Positions 15,432-26,321 of a stretch of DNA of 64,000 nt are shown piece by piece; positions within the stretch are counted from its first letter, which is position 1, and every line of letters begins with the position of its first letter. Source of the stretch: Roseomonas elaeocarpi (GTDB lineage Bacteria > Pseudomonadota > Alphaproteobacteria > Acetobacterales > Acetobacteraceae). Below the pieces are notes generated by a model, which was given only the letters and a program-made list of their open reading frames with translations, was not told the DNA's origin and ran no database searches. The position numbers and the translations under genes are program-made. Location: the NCBI RefSeq assembly GCF_042433915.1, contig NZ_JBHLUN010000005.1, positions 62,001-126,000 on the forward strand, read 5' to 3'.

Positions 15432-17468
15432 ATGAGCTTCCGCTCCCTCTACCGGCACGGCTTCGTCCGCGTCGCCGCCTGCACCACCCGGACCACCCTG
15501 GCCGACCCGGCCCGCAATGCCGAGGCCATCCTCGCCGCCGCCCGCGACGCCGATGCGCAAGGAGCGGTGCTGGCGGTGTTTCCGGAACTCTCGCTCAGCG
15601 GCTACAGCATCGACGACCTGCTGCTGCAGGACGCGATGCTGGATGCGGTGGAAGCGGCGGTCGCCACCGTGCGCGACGCGTCCGCCACGCTGCGGCCGCT
15701 GATCCTGCTGGGCGCGCCGCTGCGGCACGCCGGGCGCCTCTACAACACCGCCGTGGCGATCCAGGGCGGGCAGGTGCTGGGCGTGGTGCCCAAGACCTAC
15801 CTGCCGAATTACCGCGAGTTCTACGAGCACCGGCACTTCGCCTCCGGCCAGGGGCAGCACGGCACGATCACGCTGCTGGGCGCCGAGGTCCCCTTCGGCA
15901 ATGACCTGCTGTTCCGGGCCGAGGACCTGCCCGGCCTCGTGGTGCATGCCGAGGTCTGCGAGGACCTCTGGGTGCCGGTGCCGCCCTCGGCCGACGCGGC
16001 GCTGGCCGGCGCCGTGGTGCTGGCCAACCTGTCGGCCTCCAACATCACGGTGGGCAAGGCCGACACCCGTGCGCTGCTGTGCCGGGCGCAGTCGGCGCGC
16101 TGCCTTGCCGCCTATATCTACGCCGCGGCCGGGGTGGGCGAATCCACCACCGACCTCGCCTGGGACGGCCAGGTCTCGATCTTCGAGAACGGCGCCGCGC
16201 TGGCGGAGTCCGAGCGCTTCCCGCGCGCGGCTCAGACGGTGCTGGCGGATATCGACCTCGACCTGCTGCGCCAGGAACGCGCCCGCCAGGGCACCTTCGA
16301 CGACAACCGCCGCCGCCCGGGGCAGGGGAGCTTCCGCGAGCTCACCTTCCGCGCCAGCCCGCCCGACGCCGACCTCGGCCTCAAGCGCCAGGTCGAGCGC
16401 TTCCCCTTCGTGCCCGCCGACCCGGCGCGGCTGTCGCAGGACTGCTACGAGGCCTACAACATCCAGGTCTCCGGCCTGGTGCAGCGGCTGGAAGCGGCGC
16501 GCATCAAGCGGCTGGTGATCGGCGTGTCGGGCGGCCTCGACTCCACCCAGGCGCTGATCGTGGCGGCCCGCGCCTTCGACCTGCTGGGCCGGCCGCGTTC
16601 GGACATCGTCGCCTTCACCATGCCGGGCTTCGGCACCAGCAAGGGCACCAAGACCAACGCCCACGCGCTGATGGAGGCACTCGGCGTCACGGCGCACGAG
16701 CTCGACATCCGCCCGGCCGCCAAGCAGATGCTGACCGATCTCGGCCATCCCTTCGGGCGGGGCGAGCCGGTCTACGACATTACCTTCGAGAATGTTCAGG
16801 CGGGGCTTCGCACCGACTACCTGTTCCGCGCCGCCAACTTCCACGACGGCGTGGTGCTGGGCACCGGCGACCTGTCGGAGCTCGGGCTGGGCTGGTGCAC
16901 CTACGGCGTGGGCGACCAGATGTCGCACTACAACGTCAATGCCGGCGTGCCCAAGACGCTGATTCAGCACCTGATGCGCTGGGTGATCGCGTCGGAACAG
17001 TTCTCGCCCGAGGTCGGCCGCACGATCCAGGCGATCCTGGACACCGAGATCTCGCCCGAGCTGGTGCCCGCCGGCGAGGACGAGGAGATCCAGAGCACCG
17101 AGGGCAAGATCGGACCCTACGCGCTGCAGGACTTCAACCTGTTCTATACGCTGCGCTACGGCTTCCGCCCCTCCAAGATCGCCTTCCTGGCCACCCATGC
17201 CTGGAGCGACGCCGCGGCCGGGCGCTGGCCGCCGGGCTTCCCGGAGGACCGGCGCCAGAGCTACGACCTCGCCGCGATCCGCCACTGGCTGGAAGTGTTC
17301 ATCGGGCGCTTCTTCGGCTTCAGCCAGTTCAAGCGCTCTGCCCTGCCCAACGGGCCCAAGGTTGCGGCGGGCGGATCGCTGTCGCCGCGCGGCGACTGGC
17401 GCGCGCCGTCCGACGGCAACGCGGCCGCCTGGCTGGAGGAGCTGCGACGGAACGTTCCGGCGGAGTAG
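15432..17468 (+). CDS. nadE: glutamine-dependent NAD(+) synthase
   Basis: Makes NAD from nicotinic acid adenine dinucleotide, ATP and glutamine in the cytosol. It has 678 residues, the size of the Mycobacterium-type enzyme. The N-terminal nitrilase-like glutaminase has the full triad: E52 (VFPELSLSGY), K120 (VVPKTYLPNY) and C176 (AEVCEDLW). The C-terminal synthetase has the pyrophosphate loop SGGLDST (about 364-370), GTSKGTKTNA, and the NAD-site sequence GTGDLSELGLGWCTYG. All key residues are intact, so this is the working enzyme. Compare the degenerate paralogue at 35.5 kb. It stands alone; a kinase gene follows after 79 bases. Confidence 0.96.
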   Translation: MSFRSLYRHGFVRVAACTTRTTLADPARNAEAILAAARDADAQGAVLAVFPELSLSGYSIDDLLLQDAMLDAVEAAVATVRDASATLRPLILLGAPLRHAGRLYNTAVAIQGGQVLGVVPKTYLPNYREFYEHRHFASGQGQHGTITLLGAEVPFGNDLLFRAEDLPGLVVHAEVCEDLWVPVPPSADAALAGAVVLANLSASNITVGKADTRALLCRAQSARCLAAYIYAAAGVGESTTDLAWDGQVSIFENGAALAESERFPRAAQTVLADIDLDLLRQERARQGTFDDNRRRPGQGSFRELTFRASPPDADLGLKRQVERFPFVPADPARLSQDCYEAYNIQVSGLVQRLEAARIKRLVIGVSGGLDSTQALIVAARAFDLLGRPRSDIVAFTMPGFGTSKGTKTNAHALMEALGVTAHELDIRPAAKQMLTDLGHPFGRGEPVYDITFENVQAGLRTDYLFRAANFHDGVVLGTGDLSELGLGWCTYGVGDQMSHYNVNAGVPKTLIQHLMRWVIASEQFSPEVGRTIQAILDTEISPELVPAGEDEEIQSTEGKIGPYALQDFNLFYTLRYGFRPSKIAFLATHAWSDAAAGRWPPGFPEDRRQSYDLAAIRHWLEVFIGRFFGFSQFKRSALPNGPKVAAGGSLSPRGDWRAPSDGNAAAWLEELRRNVPAE

Positions 17469-17520
17469 TACCGGAGCGTATGGCTGATCCTCTGGACGGG
17501 CCAACGGCCTTCCAGCCTCC

Positions 17521-17546
17521 CCGTGCTCGCGGTAAGGTGAGCACGG
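17521..17546 (+). promoter_or_regulatory. hairpin presenting the Shine-Dalgarno in its loop
   Basis: Perfect eight-base stem CCGTGCTC / GAGCACGG with loop GCGGTAAGGT, ending one base before the kinase ATG at 17548. The only Shine-Dalgarno candidate (AAGG, 17534-17537) is in the loop. It may control translation of the kinase or act as a weak end for nadE. Confidence 0.5.
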
Positions 17547-17547
17547 A

Positions 17548-19068
17548 ATGACGATGCTTCCCGGGACAGAATCAACCGACGAGCTGTCGCTGCGGCGGCG
17601 GCAGCAGGAACTGGCTGCCCACTTCGCCACCTTTGCCCTGCGCGCCAGCGAGCTGCAGCCCACGCTGGACGAGCTGTGCCGCGTCGTGGCGGCCGGGCTG
17701 CGGACCGACCACGCCAAGGTGCTGGAATGGCAGCCCGCGACGGGCAGGCTGCTGGTGCGCGCGGGCGTCGGCTGGCGCCCTGGGGTGGTCGGGCACGCGA
17801 CGCTGGGCGCCGACGACCTGAGCCCCGCCGGCTACGCCTTCCAGACCGGTCAGGCCGTGATCTCCGACCACCTGGAGGATGAAACGCGCTTCCGCACCCC
17901 CGCGCTGCTGGCCGAGCACGGCATCCACTCGGCGATCAACGTGCTGGTGGGCGACGAGGGCCGCCGCTTCGGCGTGCTGGAGGCCGACGCCTCCGAGCGC
18001 AAGCGCTTCACCCAGGTGGACAGCGACTTCCTCCAGGGCCTGGCCTCGACGCTGGGGCTGGTGGTGGAGCGGCTGCTGCAGACCCAGCGCCTGCGCGACA
18101 ACGAGGCTTTCCTGGCCAGCGTGCTGAACGCGAGTCCCGACGTGATCAAGGTGATCGCGGGGGACGGCCGGGTGGAGATCATCGGCGCCGGGGCGGCCGA
18201 GAAGCTGGAAGCGGGCAGCACTGCCCTTCTCGTGGGTCGCCAATGGGAAGAGGCCTGGCCCGCGGAGGAAGCGGTCAAGGTCCGCGCCGCCGTGGCGGCG
18301 GGCGCCGCCGGGCAGTCCTCGCGCTTCGAGGCTTTCCGGATAACGCCGCTGGGCAACCCCCGCTGGTGGGACGTCCGCGTGGCGCCGATCCCGGGGGAGC
18401 CGCCGCGGCTGGTGGCGGTGCTGCGCGACATCACGGCGCTGCAGGACAACGTCCGGCAGAAGGACCTCCTGATGCTGGAGGTCCACCACCGGGTGAAGAA
18501 CTCGCTCCAGCTGGTGCAGAACCTCCTCAGCCTCCAGGCGCGGGGTGCGGCCACCGCGGAAGCGGCGCAGCAGCTGACCGAGAGCGCCAACCGCGTCCTC
18601 ACCATCGGCGCCATCCACGACCAGCTTTACCGCACCGGCGCGGCGCTGGAGGTGGACGTGCCGGGCTACCTCGCGGGCCTCATGGCGCATGTCCGTTCCG
18701 GCATGGCCTCGACGCTGGAGCGCGCGGTGGTGGTGGACTGCGACCCGCTGGTCTGGCCGGCCGCCGAAGTGACCACGCTCGGCCTGGTGGTGACGGAACT
18801 GCTGACCAATGCCCTGAAATACGGCGAGGGCGCCATCCGGATCACGGTGCGCGACCGCGACGGCGACCAGATCGAGCTCACCGTGGACGACGAGGGACCG
18901 GGCGTTCCGGCCGACTTCGACCCGGCCCGCAGCAAGGGCCTCGGCATGCGGCTGATCCGCGGCCTGTTGCGGGGCGGAACCATCGAGGCTGACCGGTCTG
19001 TTCCCCACACTCGCTTCATTGTGCACATCCCTCACCCCAGGCAGGGGATTGTGCCGCCAGTGGAGTGA
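17548..19068 (+). CDS. GAF-PAS HisKA_2 sensor histidine kinase
   Basis: Soluble kinase of 506 residues. Order: GAF domain (about 20-175, with LDELCRVVAAGLRTDHAKVL and FGVLEADASERKRFTQVDSD), PAS-like domain (about 180-298, VLNASPDVIKVIAGDGRVEI), HisKA_2 phosphoacceptor region (about 305-385, EVHHRVKNSLQLVQNLLSLQ, His near 311), and an HATPase domain with N-box ELLTNALKYG and G-box VDDEGPGVP / GLGMRLI. HisKA_2 kinases are common in alphaproteobacterial stress and light signalling. The single-domain regulator 46 bases downstream is its likely partner. The leader carries the hairpin at 17521. Confidence 0.93.
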   Translation: MTMLPGTESTDELSLRRRQQELAAHFATFALRASELQPTLDELCRVVAAGLRTDHAKVLEWQPATGRLLVRAGVGWRPGVVGHATLGADDLSPAGYAFQTGQAVISDHLEDETRFRTPALLAEHGIHSAINVLVGDEGRRFGVLEADASERKRFTQVDSDFLQGLASTLGLVVERLLQTQRLRDNEAFLASVLNASPDVIKVIAGDGRVEIIGAGAAEKLEAGSTALLVGRQWEEAWPAEEAVKVRAAVAAGAAGQSSRFEAFRITPLGNPRWWDVRVAPIPGEPPRLVAVLRDITALQDNVRQKDLLMLEVHHRVKNSLQLVQNLLSLQARGAATAEAAQQLTESANRVLTIGAIHDQLYRTGAALEVDVPGYLAGLMAHVRSGMASTLERAVVVDCDPLVWPAAEVTTLGLVVTELLTNALKYGEGAIRITVRDRDGDQIELTVDDEGPGVPADFDPARSKGLGMRLIRGLLRGGTIEADRSVPHTRFIVHIPHPRQGIVPPVE

Positions 19069-19113
19069 TGGCCTTAGTGTCGCCCGGACCAAGCACGGGC
19101 GCCAGGAGGCCGG

Positions 19114-19488
19114 TTGAGTACGATGTGCGACGTGCTGGTGGTCGATGACGACAGCCTTGTGCGCGAAACGCTCGTGGCCCTCCTGGAAGAGGAGGGCTGG
19201 AACGTGGTCGGCGTCGATGGCTACGACACGGCCCTGGCCGCGATCCGGCAGGACAACGGCTGCCGGCTGCTGGTGACGGATATCAACCTCGGGACGCCGG
19301 CGGATGGCTTCGAGGTCGCGGCCAGCATTCGCCGCCTGCGTCCCGACCTTCCGGTCCTCTACATCACGGGGCGCCCATGGGTGTTCTGGGGGCGGGAGTT
19401 CCATGAGCGCGAGCGCGCCCTGAGCAAGCCCTTCCGCGCCGATCAGCTGCTGCAGACCGTGGGCGAACTGATCACCGCCGAGCGCTGA
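19114..19488 (+). CDS. single-domain response regulator
   Basis: A stand-alone receiver of 124 residues. It starts at TTG 19114, four bases after AGGAGG, or at ATG 19123. It has the acidic pocket VVDDD (residues 9-13), the phosphoacceptor D56 (LLVTDINLG), T85 (YITGR) and K105 (LSKPF). No output domain follows, so it acts by protein-protein contact or in a phosphorelay with the HisKA_2 kinase just upstream. A short insertion PWVFWGREFHERE follows beta-4, unusual for the fold and close to the alpha4-beta5 face used for dimerisation. Confidence 0.9.
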   Translation: MSTMCDVLVVDDDSLVRETLVALLEEEGWNVVGVDGYDTALAAIRQDNGCRLLVTDINLGTPADGFEVAASIRRLRPDLPVLYITGRPWVFWGREFHERERALSKPFRADQLLQTVGELITAER

Positions 19489-19623
19489 ACAGGCGCCCTC
19501 GCGGCGGCGGATGCCGTGGAGGGAGTGTGTCCCTTGAAGGCAAGGGACCACGCGAGACGGCTTGCCACCCGCCGGGCCGGTACGCGGGCATTGCAAGGAT
19601 CTGTCAGTCTGGAAGGTCGGTGG

Positions 19624-19695
19624 TGGGTGCGACAGGGATTGAACCTGTGACACCTGCCGTGTGAAGGCAGTGCTCTACCGCTGAGCTACGCACCC
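19624..19695 (-). tRNA. tRNA-Val (anticodon CAC)
   Basis: On the minus strand GGGTGCG ... CGCACCC forms the seven-pair acceptor stem. The D-arm is GCTCAGCGGTAGAGC, the anticodon arm CTGCC-TTCACAC-GGCAG with anticodon CAC (reads GTG, Val), and the T-arm ACAGG-TTCAATC-CCTGT. Discriminator is A; the following bases are CC, so CCA is not fully encoded. It has a promoter at 19710-19738. Confidence 0.96.
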
Positions 19696-19709
19696 GAACC
19701 GTGGGCGCT

Positions 19710-19738
19710 CAACTATCCCCGCCGCGCGGGGGTGTCAA
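19710..19738 (-). promoter_or_regulatory. sigma70-type promoter of tRNA-Val
   Basis: On the minus strand TTGACA (19733-19738) is separated by exactly 17 bases from TAGTTG (19710-19715). The predicted start would be about 8 bases upstream of the mature tRNA 5' end. A perfect -35 and sensible spacing. Confidence 0.7.
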
Positions 19739-19786
19739 CGGGGGGTGGCGACAACACATGCCCGATATCCCCCGGAGGTTTGCTGA

Positions 19787-20632
19787 ATGCCCTTGTGTCC
19801 CCGCTCCAGAGGTTCCGCCGTCGTGTCGCGAAGCGCTGTTGCGCCCGCGGCCTCGTTCCCGAGGGGGGCGCTGCTCGGTGGGGTGCTGCTGGGGCTTGCG
19901 GGTTTCGCCAGGGGCGCGGAGGCGGCCCCGATCCTGGCCACCTACGAGGTGCGGGCCGCGGGGATCACGGTGATGGAGATCGAGGCGCGGGTCGATCTCG
20001 ACGCGCCGCCCGGCTACGCGGTGGAGGTGCGGGCGCGGATGCGCGGCGTCGCCTCGGTGTTCCGTTCCGGCGACATGACCACGCGGGTGCAGGGCGCCTG
20101 GTCCGGCAGCCGGCCGCAGCCGTCGCGCTACGCCGCGCAGGGGATGTGGGCCGGTGAGCAGCGTTCCACGGTGCTGGACTACGTCGGCGGCCAGCCCGCC
20201 ATCCGGCAGCTGATCCCGCCCAACGACGAGGAGCGCGAATCCGTGCCGCCGGAGGCGCAGCGCAACACCGTGGACACGCTGACCGCCGTGGCGCAGCTGC
20301 TGCGCCAGGCGCAGGACAGCGGCCGCTGCGAGGGCCGCGCCAACCTGTTCGACGGCCGCCGCCTGACCGCGATGCAGGCGCGGACCGTGGGGTGGGAGAT
20401 GCTGACCGACGCCAACTGGAAGGGCCGCAGCCTCCATTGCCGCTTCCAGGGCCAGCTGATCGGCGGCTTCCGCAAGGATGACGGGCCGGACGACCACAAG
20501 CCGCAGGAAGGCAATGCCTGGCTCGCGCAGCCGGTGGAGGGCGGGCCCTTCCTGCCGGTGCGCCTCGAGGCGCCGAGCCGCTGGTTCGGCGCCACCACGA
20601 TCACGCTGGTGCGGGCGCGGCCGGCCTCCTGA
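19787..20632 (+). CDS. DUF3108 domain-containing exported protein
   Basis: Protein of 281 residues. A long N-terminus ends in a hydrophobic export segment (GALLGGVLLGLAGFARG, about residues 27-43) with cleavage near AEA. The mature part (ATYEVRAAGITVMEIEARVD ... GMWAGEQRSTVLDY) matches the beta-rich DUF3108 family of alphaproteobacterial periplasmic proteins, of unknown function. The central DTLTAVAQLLRQ and final LPVRLEAPSRWFGATTITLV are typical. The true start may be the internal GTG near 19823. No partner gene adjacent. Confidence 0.8.
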   Translation: MPLCPRSRGSAVVSRSAVAPAASFPRGALLGGVLLGLAGFARGAEAAPILATYEVRAAGITVMEIEARVDLDAPPGYAVEVRARMRGVASVFRSGDMTTRVQGAWSGSRPQPSRYAAQGMWAGEQRSTVLDYVGGQPAIRQLIPPNDEERESVPPEAQRNTVDTLTAVAQLLRQAQDSGRCEGRANLFDGRRLTAMQARTVGWEMLTDANWKGRSLHCRFQGQLIGGFRKDDGPDDHKPQEGNAWLAQPVEGGPFLPVRLEAPSRWFGATTITLVRARPAS

Positions 20633-20802
20633 GGGTCCGCGGCCGGGTGTGGGCCGTGCCGGCGGCCGGTGCGCGGTGGCTCCGCTCCGGGCCGGCAGGT
20701 GGCCCTCTACGCTGCCCGACAGGTGCCCGGTCGCGGTATCCCGCAGGCCAGACCGGTCGACCTTGACCGGAAGCCCTAGCTTGGCAGGCCTAGGCTGGGG
20801 GC

Positions 20803-21462
20803 TCAGCGCGGCGCGAGGCCGCGCAGGATCGCCGGCAACTCGGCGGGCGTTTGCGCCACCGGCGCGCCCTCGGCCATCTCGGGCGGGCCGTAGCCCCAGG
20901 CGGCGAAGACCGGCCGCACGCCGGCCGCCCTGGCCGAGCGCACGTCGTTGCTGTGGTCGCCCACCATCACCGCCCCGCCTGCGGCCTCGGGCGGCAGTTC
21001 CAGCATCGCCAGCGTGCCGATCAGGTGTCCGGGATCGGGCTTGCGCACGGCGAAGCTGTCGCCCCCCGCCACGGCGTCGAGCAGCGGCAGCAGCCCGCAA
21101 CCCTCCAGCACGATCCGCGCGGCGCGAACCGGCTTGTTGGTGCACACCGCCAGGCGCCAGCCCTCGGCGCGCAGCGCCTCCAGCGCGTCGAGGACGCCGG
21201 GGAAGGGGCGGGTCTCGTCGCTGGCGTGGGCTTCGTAGTCGGCGACGAAGGAGCTCAGCAGCGCCTCCTCGAAGGGGCGGTCGCGGGCGGCGAGGGCCTG
21301 TTCCACCGTCACCTTCACGCCGTTGCCGATCATCCGGTGGACCTCGGGCAGGGTGAAGCCGGCCATGCCGTGTCGCTCCATCAGCCGGTTCAGGGCGCCG
21401 CGGATGTCGGGCGCGCTGTCCAGCAGCGTCCCGTCGAGGTCGAGGAGGCAGATCCGTTCCAT
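20803..21462 (-). CDS. gph: phosphoglycolate phosphatase, HAD superfamily
   Basis: Cytosolic phosphatase of 219 residues that removes 2-phosphoglycolate. HAD motif I is LLDLDGTLLDS (nucleophile D8, D10), motif II is VCTNKP, motif III is the Lys in VRKPDPGHL, and motif IV is GDHSNDVRSA. The cap between motifs I and II (HRMIGNGVKVTVEQAL) matches Gph. Divergent from glmU with 192 bases between. A related phosphatase specificity (for example pyrophosphatase) cannot be excluded. Confidence 0.88.
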   Translation of the reverse strand: MERICLLDLDGTLLDSAPDIRGALNRLMERHGMAGFTLPEVHRMIGNGVKVTVEQALAARDRPFEEALLSSFVADYEAHASDETRPFPGVLDALEALRAEGWRLAVCTNKPVRAARIVLEGCGLLPLLDAVAGGDSFAVRKPDPGHLIGTLAMLELPPEAAGGAVMVGDHSNDVRSARAAGVRPVFAAWGYGPPEMAEGAPVAQTPAELPAILRGLAPR

Positions 21463-21654
21463 GCCGGATGCCTAGAGCGGATCGGCCGGAGGCTCCATGC
21501 CCCGGGCACGGGATTTCGCGCGTCCGGAGCGAGGCCCGGATCTCCGGCGGGCCGCCCTGGCCTTCCCCGCGTCACGCCCGGCAATACGAGTTGAAGCGGA
21601 CCGGTGCTGGTCATGCTGGACGGGGCGGGGAGGGCGGGCTAGGCCGAGGACACG

Positions 21655-22986
21655 ATGCCTTCCGCCGCCATCCTCCTCGCCGCCGGCCTTGGAACGCGCA
21701 TGCGTTCCCGCCTGCCCAAGGCCCTGCACCCCCTCGCCGGGCGCCCCATGCTGTCGCACCTCATCGCCGCCTGCGAGGACGCCTTCGACCACATCGTGGT
21801 GGTGGTGGGCCCCGGCATGCACGCGCTGGAGGAAGTGGCCGCCCCTTATCCTTCGGTGGTGCAGGAGGAACGGCTCGGCACCGCCCATGCCGCCTTGCAG
21901 GCCGCCACGGTGCTGGACGGCTTCGAGGGCGACGTGGCGGTGCTCTACGCCGACAACCCGCTGATCACGGCCGACACCATGCGCCGCCTGCGCGAGGAAC
22001 GGCCCGAGGGCGCGCTGGCGCTGCTGGCGATGCGCCCGGCCGATCCCGCGCGCTATGGCCGTGTCCTGCCGCACGCCGATGGCGGCATCTCGCGCATCGT
22101 GGAATGGAAGGACGCCACCGAGGCCGAGCGGGCCGAAGGGTTGTGCAACGCGGGCGTCGTCTGCGCCGACGGGCGGGACCTGTTCCGCTGGCTGCGGCAG
22201 GTCGGCAACAGCAACGCCGCCGGGGAATACTACCTGGGCGACCTGGTGGAGATCAGCCGCGCCGATGGCCGCCGCGCGGTGTCGGTGGAGGCGAGCGAGG
22301 CCGAGTGCCGCGGCATCAACAGCCGCGCGGAGCTGGCCGAGGCCGAGGCCGCCGTGCAGACCCGGTTGCGCCGCGCGGCGCTGGAGAACGGCGCCACGCT
22401 GATCCGGCCCGAAAGCGTGACCCTCTCCTACGACACGGTGCTGGGCCAGGACGTGACGGTGGGGCCCGACGTGGTGTTCGGCCCCGGCGTCACGGTCGAG
22501 GACGAGGCCGAGATCCAGGCCTTCTCGCATCTCGAGGGCTGCACCGTCCGGCGCGGCGCCACGATCGGCCCCTTCGCGCGGCTGCGGCCCGGCGCGGTGA
22601 TCGAGCCGCGCGCCCATGTCGGCAACTTCGTCGAGCTTAAGAACGCCGTGCTGGGCGAGGGCGCCAAGGCCGGGCACCTCAGCTACCTGGGCGATGCCAC
22701 GGTGGGAGCCGGGGCCAATATCGGCGCCGGCACGATCACCGCGAACTACGACGGCAGGAACAAGCACCGCACCGAGATCGGGGCGGGGGCATTCATCGGC
22801 TCCGGCACGGTGATGGTCGCGCCCGTCCGCGTGGGCGCGGGCGCACTGGTGGCGGGCGGCAGCACAGTGACGAGCGAGGTGCCCGACGACGCGCTGGCGA
22901 TCGCGCGCGGGCGGCAGGAAACCAAGCCGGGGCGCGGCATGCGGTCCAGGGCGCAGGCCAAGGGCCAGACCGGGGGGAAGCGGTAG
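21655..22986 (+). CDS. glmU: bifunctional GlcN-1-P acetyltransferase / GlcNAc-1-P uridyltransferase
   Basis: Makes UDP-GlcNAc for peptidoglycan and lipid A. It has 443 residues. The N-terminal uridyltransferase has LAAGLGTRMRSRLPKALHPL (residues 7-26) with the dinucleotide loop and Lys, then QEERLGTAHA and YADNPLI (the usual GD of the metal site reads AD here). The C-terminal left-handed beta helix shows hexapeptide repeats (VGPDVVFGPGVTVEDEAEI), the catalytic region SYLGDATVGAGANIGAGTIT and NYDG. GlmS follows four bases after the stop, so both probably share a transcript. Confidence 0.96.
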   Translation: MPSAAILLAAGLGTRMRSRLPKALHPLAGRPMLSHLIAACEDAFDHIVVVVGPGMHALEEVAAPYPSVVQEERLGTAHAALQAATVLDGFEGDVAVLYADNPLITADTMRRLREERPEGALALLAMRPADPARYGRVLPHADGGISRIVEWKDATEAERAEGLCNAGVVCADGRDLFRWLRQVGNSNAAGEYYLGDLVEISRADGRRAVSVEASEAECRGINSRAELAEAEAAVQTRLRRAALENGATLIRPESVTLSYDTVLGQDVTVGPDVVFGPGVTVEDEAEIQAFSHLEGCTVRRGATIGPFARLRPGAVIEPRAHVGNFVELKNAVLGEGAKAGHLSYLGDATVGAGANIGAGTITANYDGRNKHRTEIGAGAFIGSGTVMVAPVRVGAGALVAGGSTVTSEVPDDALAIARGRQETKPGRGMRSRAQAKGQTGGKR

Positions 22987-22990
22987 AACC

Positions 22991-24814
<1,824 letters not shown>

Positions 24815-25003
24815 TGCGGCCCCGCGCCGGCAGGGGTTCCGCCGGAGGGTATTGCGCGGGAGAACGGCGGGGCCCTGAGCCGCGACGGTGACCGGCGGCG
24901 GTGCGATGCCGCCCGTCCGGGAGCCCGGTCACGGCGGGGCGACCAGCGTCGCGGGGGCACGGTGCCCCGGCCGGCAGCGTAGCGATCGAGAGGAGGCCGG
25001 CGG

Positions 25004-26182
25004 TTGAGCGAAACACCGGGTGCGACCAAGCCGGCCGAGGCGGCCACCGCCGAAACCAACCCCGCGGACGCGCTCCATCCCGCCAGCCTGCCGAAGACCT
25101 CCCGGGGCTGGATGGCGCGCCAGCCGGCGCCCTTGCAGTGGGGGCTGCTGCTGCTCGGCTCGGCCGCGCTGGGCGGCCTGCTGTTCCGGGCCGGGCTGCC
25201 GGCCGCCCTGCTGCTCGGGCCGATGGTGGTGGGCATCGTGGCGGGCGTGAACGGCGCCACGGTGCGGGTGCCGAAGCTGCCCTACGCCGCGGGCCAAGGC
25301 ATCATCGGCTGCCTGATCGCGAGCTCGATCACCGCCGGCATCCTCCACACCTTTCTCGGCGCCTGGCCGGTTTTCCTCGGCGTGGTGCTCTCGACCCTGG
25401 TGGCCAGCAGCGTGCTGGGCTGGCTGATGAGCCGCTGGCAGGTGCTGCCCGGCACCACCGCCGTCTGGGGTTCCTCGCCGGGCGCGGCCACGGCGATGAT
25501 GCTGATGGCCGAGGCCTTCGGCGCCGACGCCCGGCTGGTGGCCTTCATGCAGTACCTGCGCGTGGTCTTCGTGGCGCTGGCGGCCTCGATCCTGGCGCGG
25601 CTCTGGGTCGATACCTCGGGCGCGCATGCCGAGGCGGTCCACTGGTTCCCGCCGATCCTGCCGGTCCCCTTCGCCGAAACGCTGGCGCTGGCCTTCGGCG
25701 GCGCCTGGCTCGGGCAAAGGCTGCGCCTCCCGGCCGGGTCGCTGCTGCTGCCGATGGTGCTGGGGGCCGCGCTGCACATCGCGGGCCTGATCCGCTTCGA
25801 ACTGCCGGAATGGCTGCTGGCGATGAGCTACGCGGTGCTGGGCTGGCGCATCGGGCTGGGCTTCACCCGCGCGGTGCTGGTCCATGCCTCCCGCGCCCTG
25901 CCGCGCATCGTGCTGTCGATCCTGGTGCTGATCGGCTTCTGCGGGGCGCTGGCCTGGGGCCTCCATCACTGGATGGGGATCGATCCGCTGACCGCCTACC
26001 TCGCCACCAGCCCGGGCGGCATCGACTCGGTCGCGATCATCGCCGCCACCTCGGGCAACGTGGACCTGCCCTTCGTGATGGCGCTGCAGACCGTGCGGCT
26101 GTTCATCGTCATGGCGGCCGGCCCCAGCCTGGCGCGGATGATCGCGCGGCATGGCCGCCGCGACGTGCCCGCCGCCGGCTGA
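25004..26182 (+). CDS. AbrB-family integral membrane protein
   Basis: Protein of 392 residues starting at TTG 25004 after a GAGGAGG Shine-Dalgarno. A polar N-terminus (about 45 residues) is followed by about ten hydrophobic segments arranged as a duplicated unit; each half has a GTTAVWGSSPGAATAMMLMA / TSPGGIDSVAIIAATSG-like motif. The family is often called AbrB or ammonia monooxygenase in databases, but it is a membrane protein of unknown transport role, unrelated to the AbrB DNA-binding fold. It lies between glmS and gor without obvious link. Confidence 0.85.
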   Translation: MSETPGATKPAEAATAETNPADALHPASLPKTSRGWMARQPAPLQWGLLLLGSAALGGLLFRAGLPAALLLGPMVVGIVAGVNGATVRVPKLPYAAGQGIIGCLIASSITAGILHTFLGAWPVFLGVVLSTLVASSVLGWLMSRWQVLPGTTAVWGSSPGAATAMMLMAEAFGADARLVAFMQYLRVVFVALAASILARLWVDTSGAHAEAVHWFPPILPVPFAETLALAFGGAWLGQRLRLPAGSLLLPMVLGAALHIAGLIRFELPEWLLAMSYAVLGWRIGLGFTRAVLVHASRALPRIVLSILVLIGFCGALAWGLHHWMGIDPLTAYLATSPGGIDSVAIIAATSGNVDLPFVMALQTVRLFIVMAAGPSLARMIARHGRRDVPAAG

Positions 26183-26321
26183 GCGGCGGCCGGGCCGGAG
26201 GGAGCCGGGGCAGCGGCCTGGGGCTACGGGAAGTCCGGCCTGCCGCGCGGCGGCGGGGCTTGCCGGAAGCGCCGGGAGGCCCGACCTAGGGCTGCGAAAC
26301 GCATCGCTGCCGGGGACCCGC

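Noticed and set aside
14967..17717. Minus-strand open frame of 916 codons opposite nadE
   Set aside because: Antisense shadow of a high-GC3 gene; the translation is Gly/Arg/His/Gln-rich with no domain, and the plus strand encodes an intact NadE.
22987..22990. glmS ribozyme
   Set aside because: Only four bases separate glmU and glmS, and the preceding sequence is glmU coding; no room for the element.
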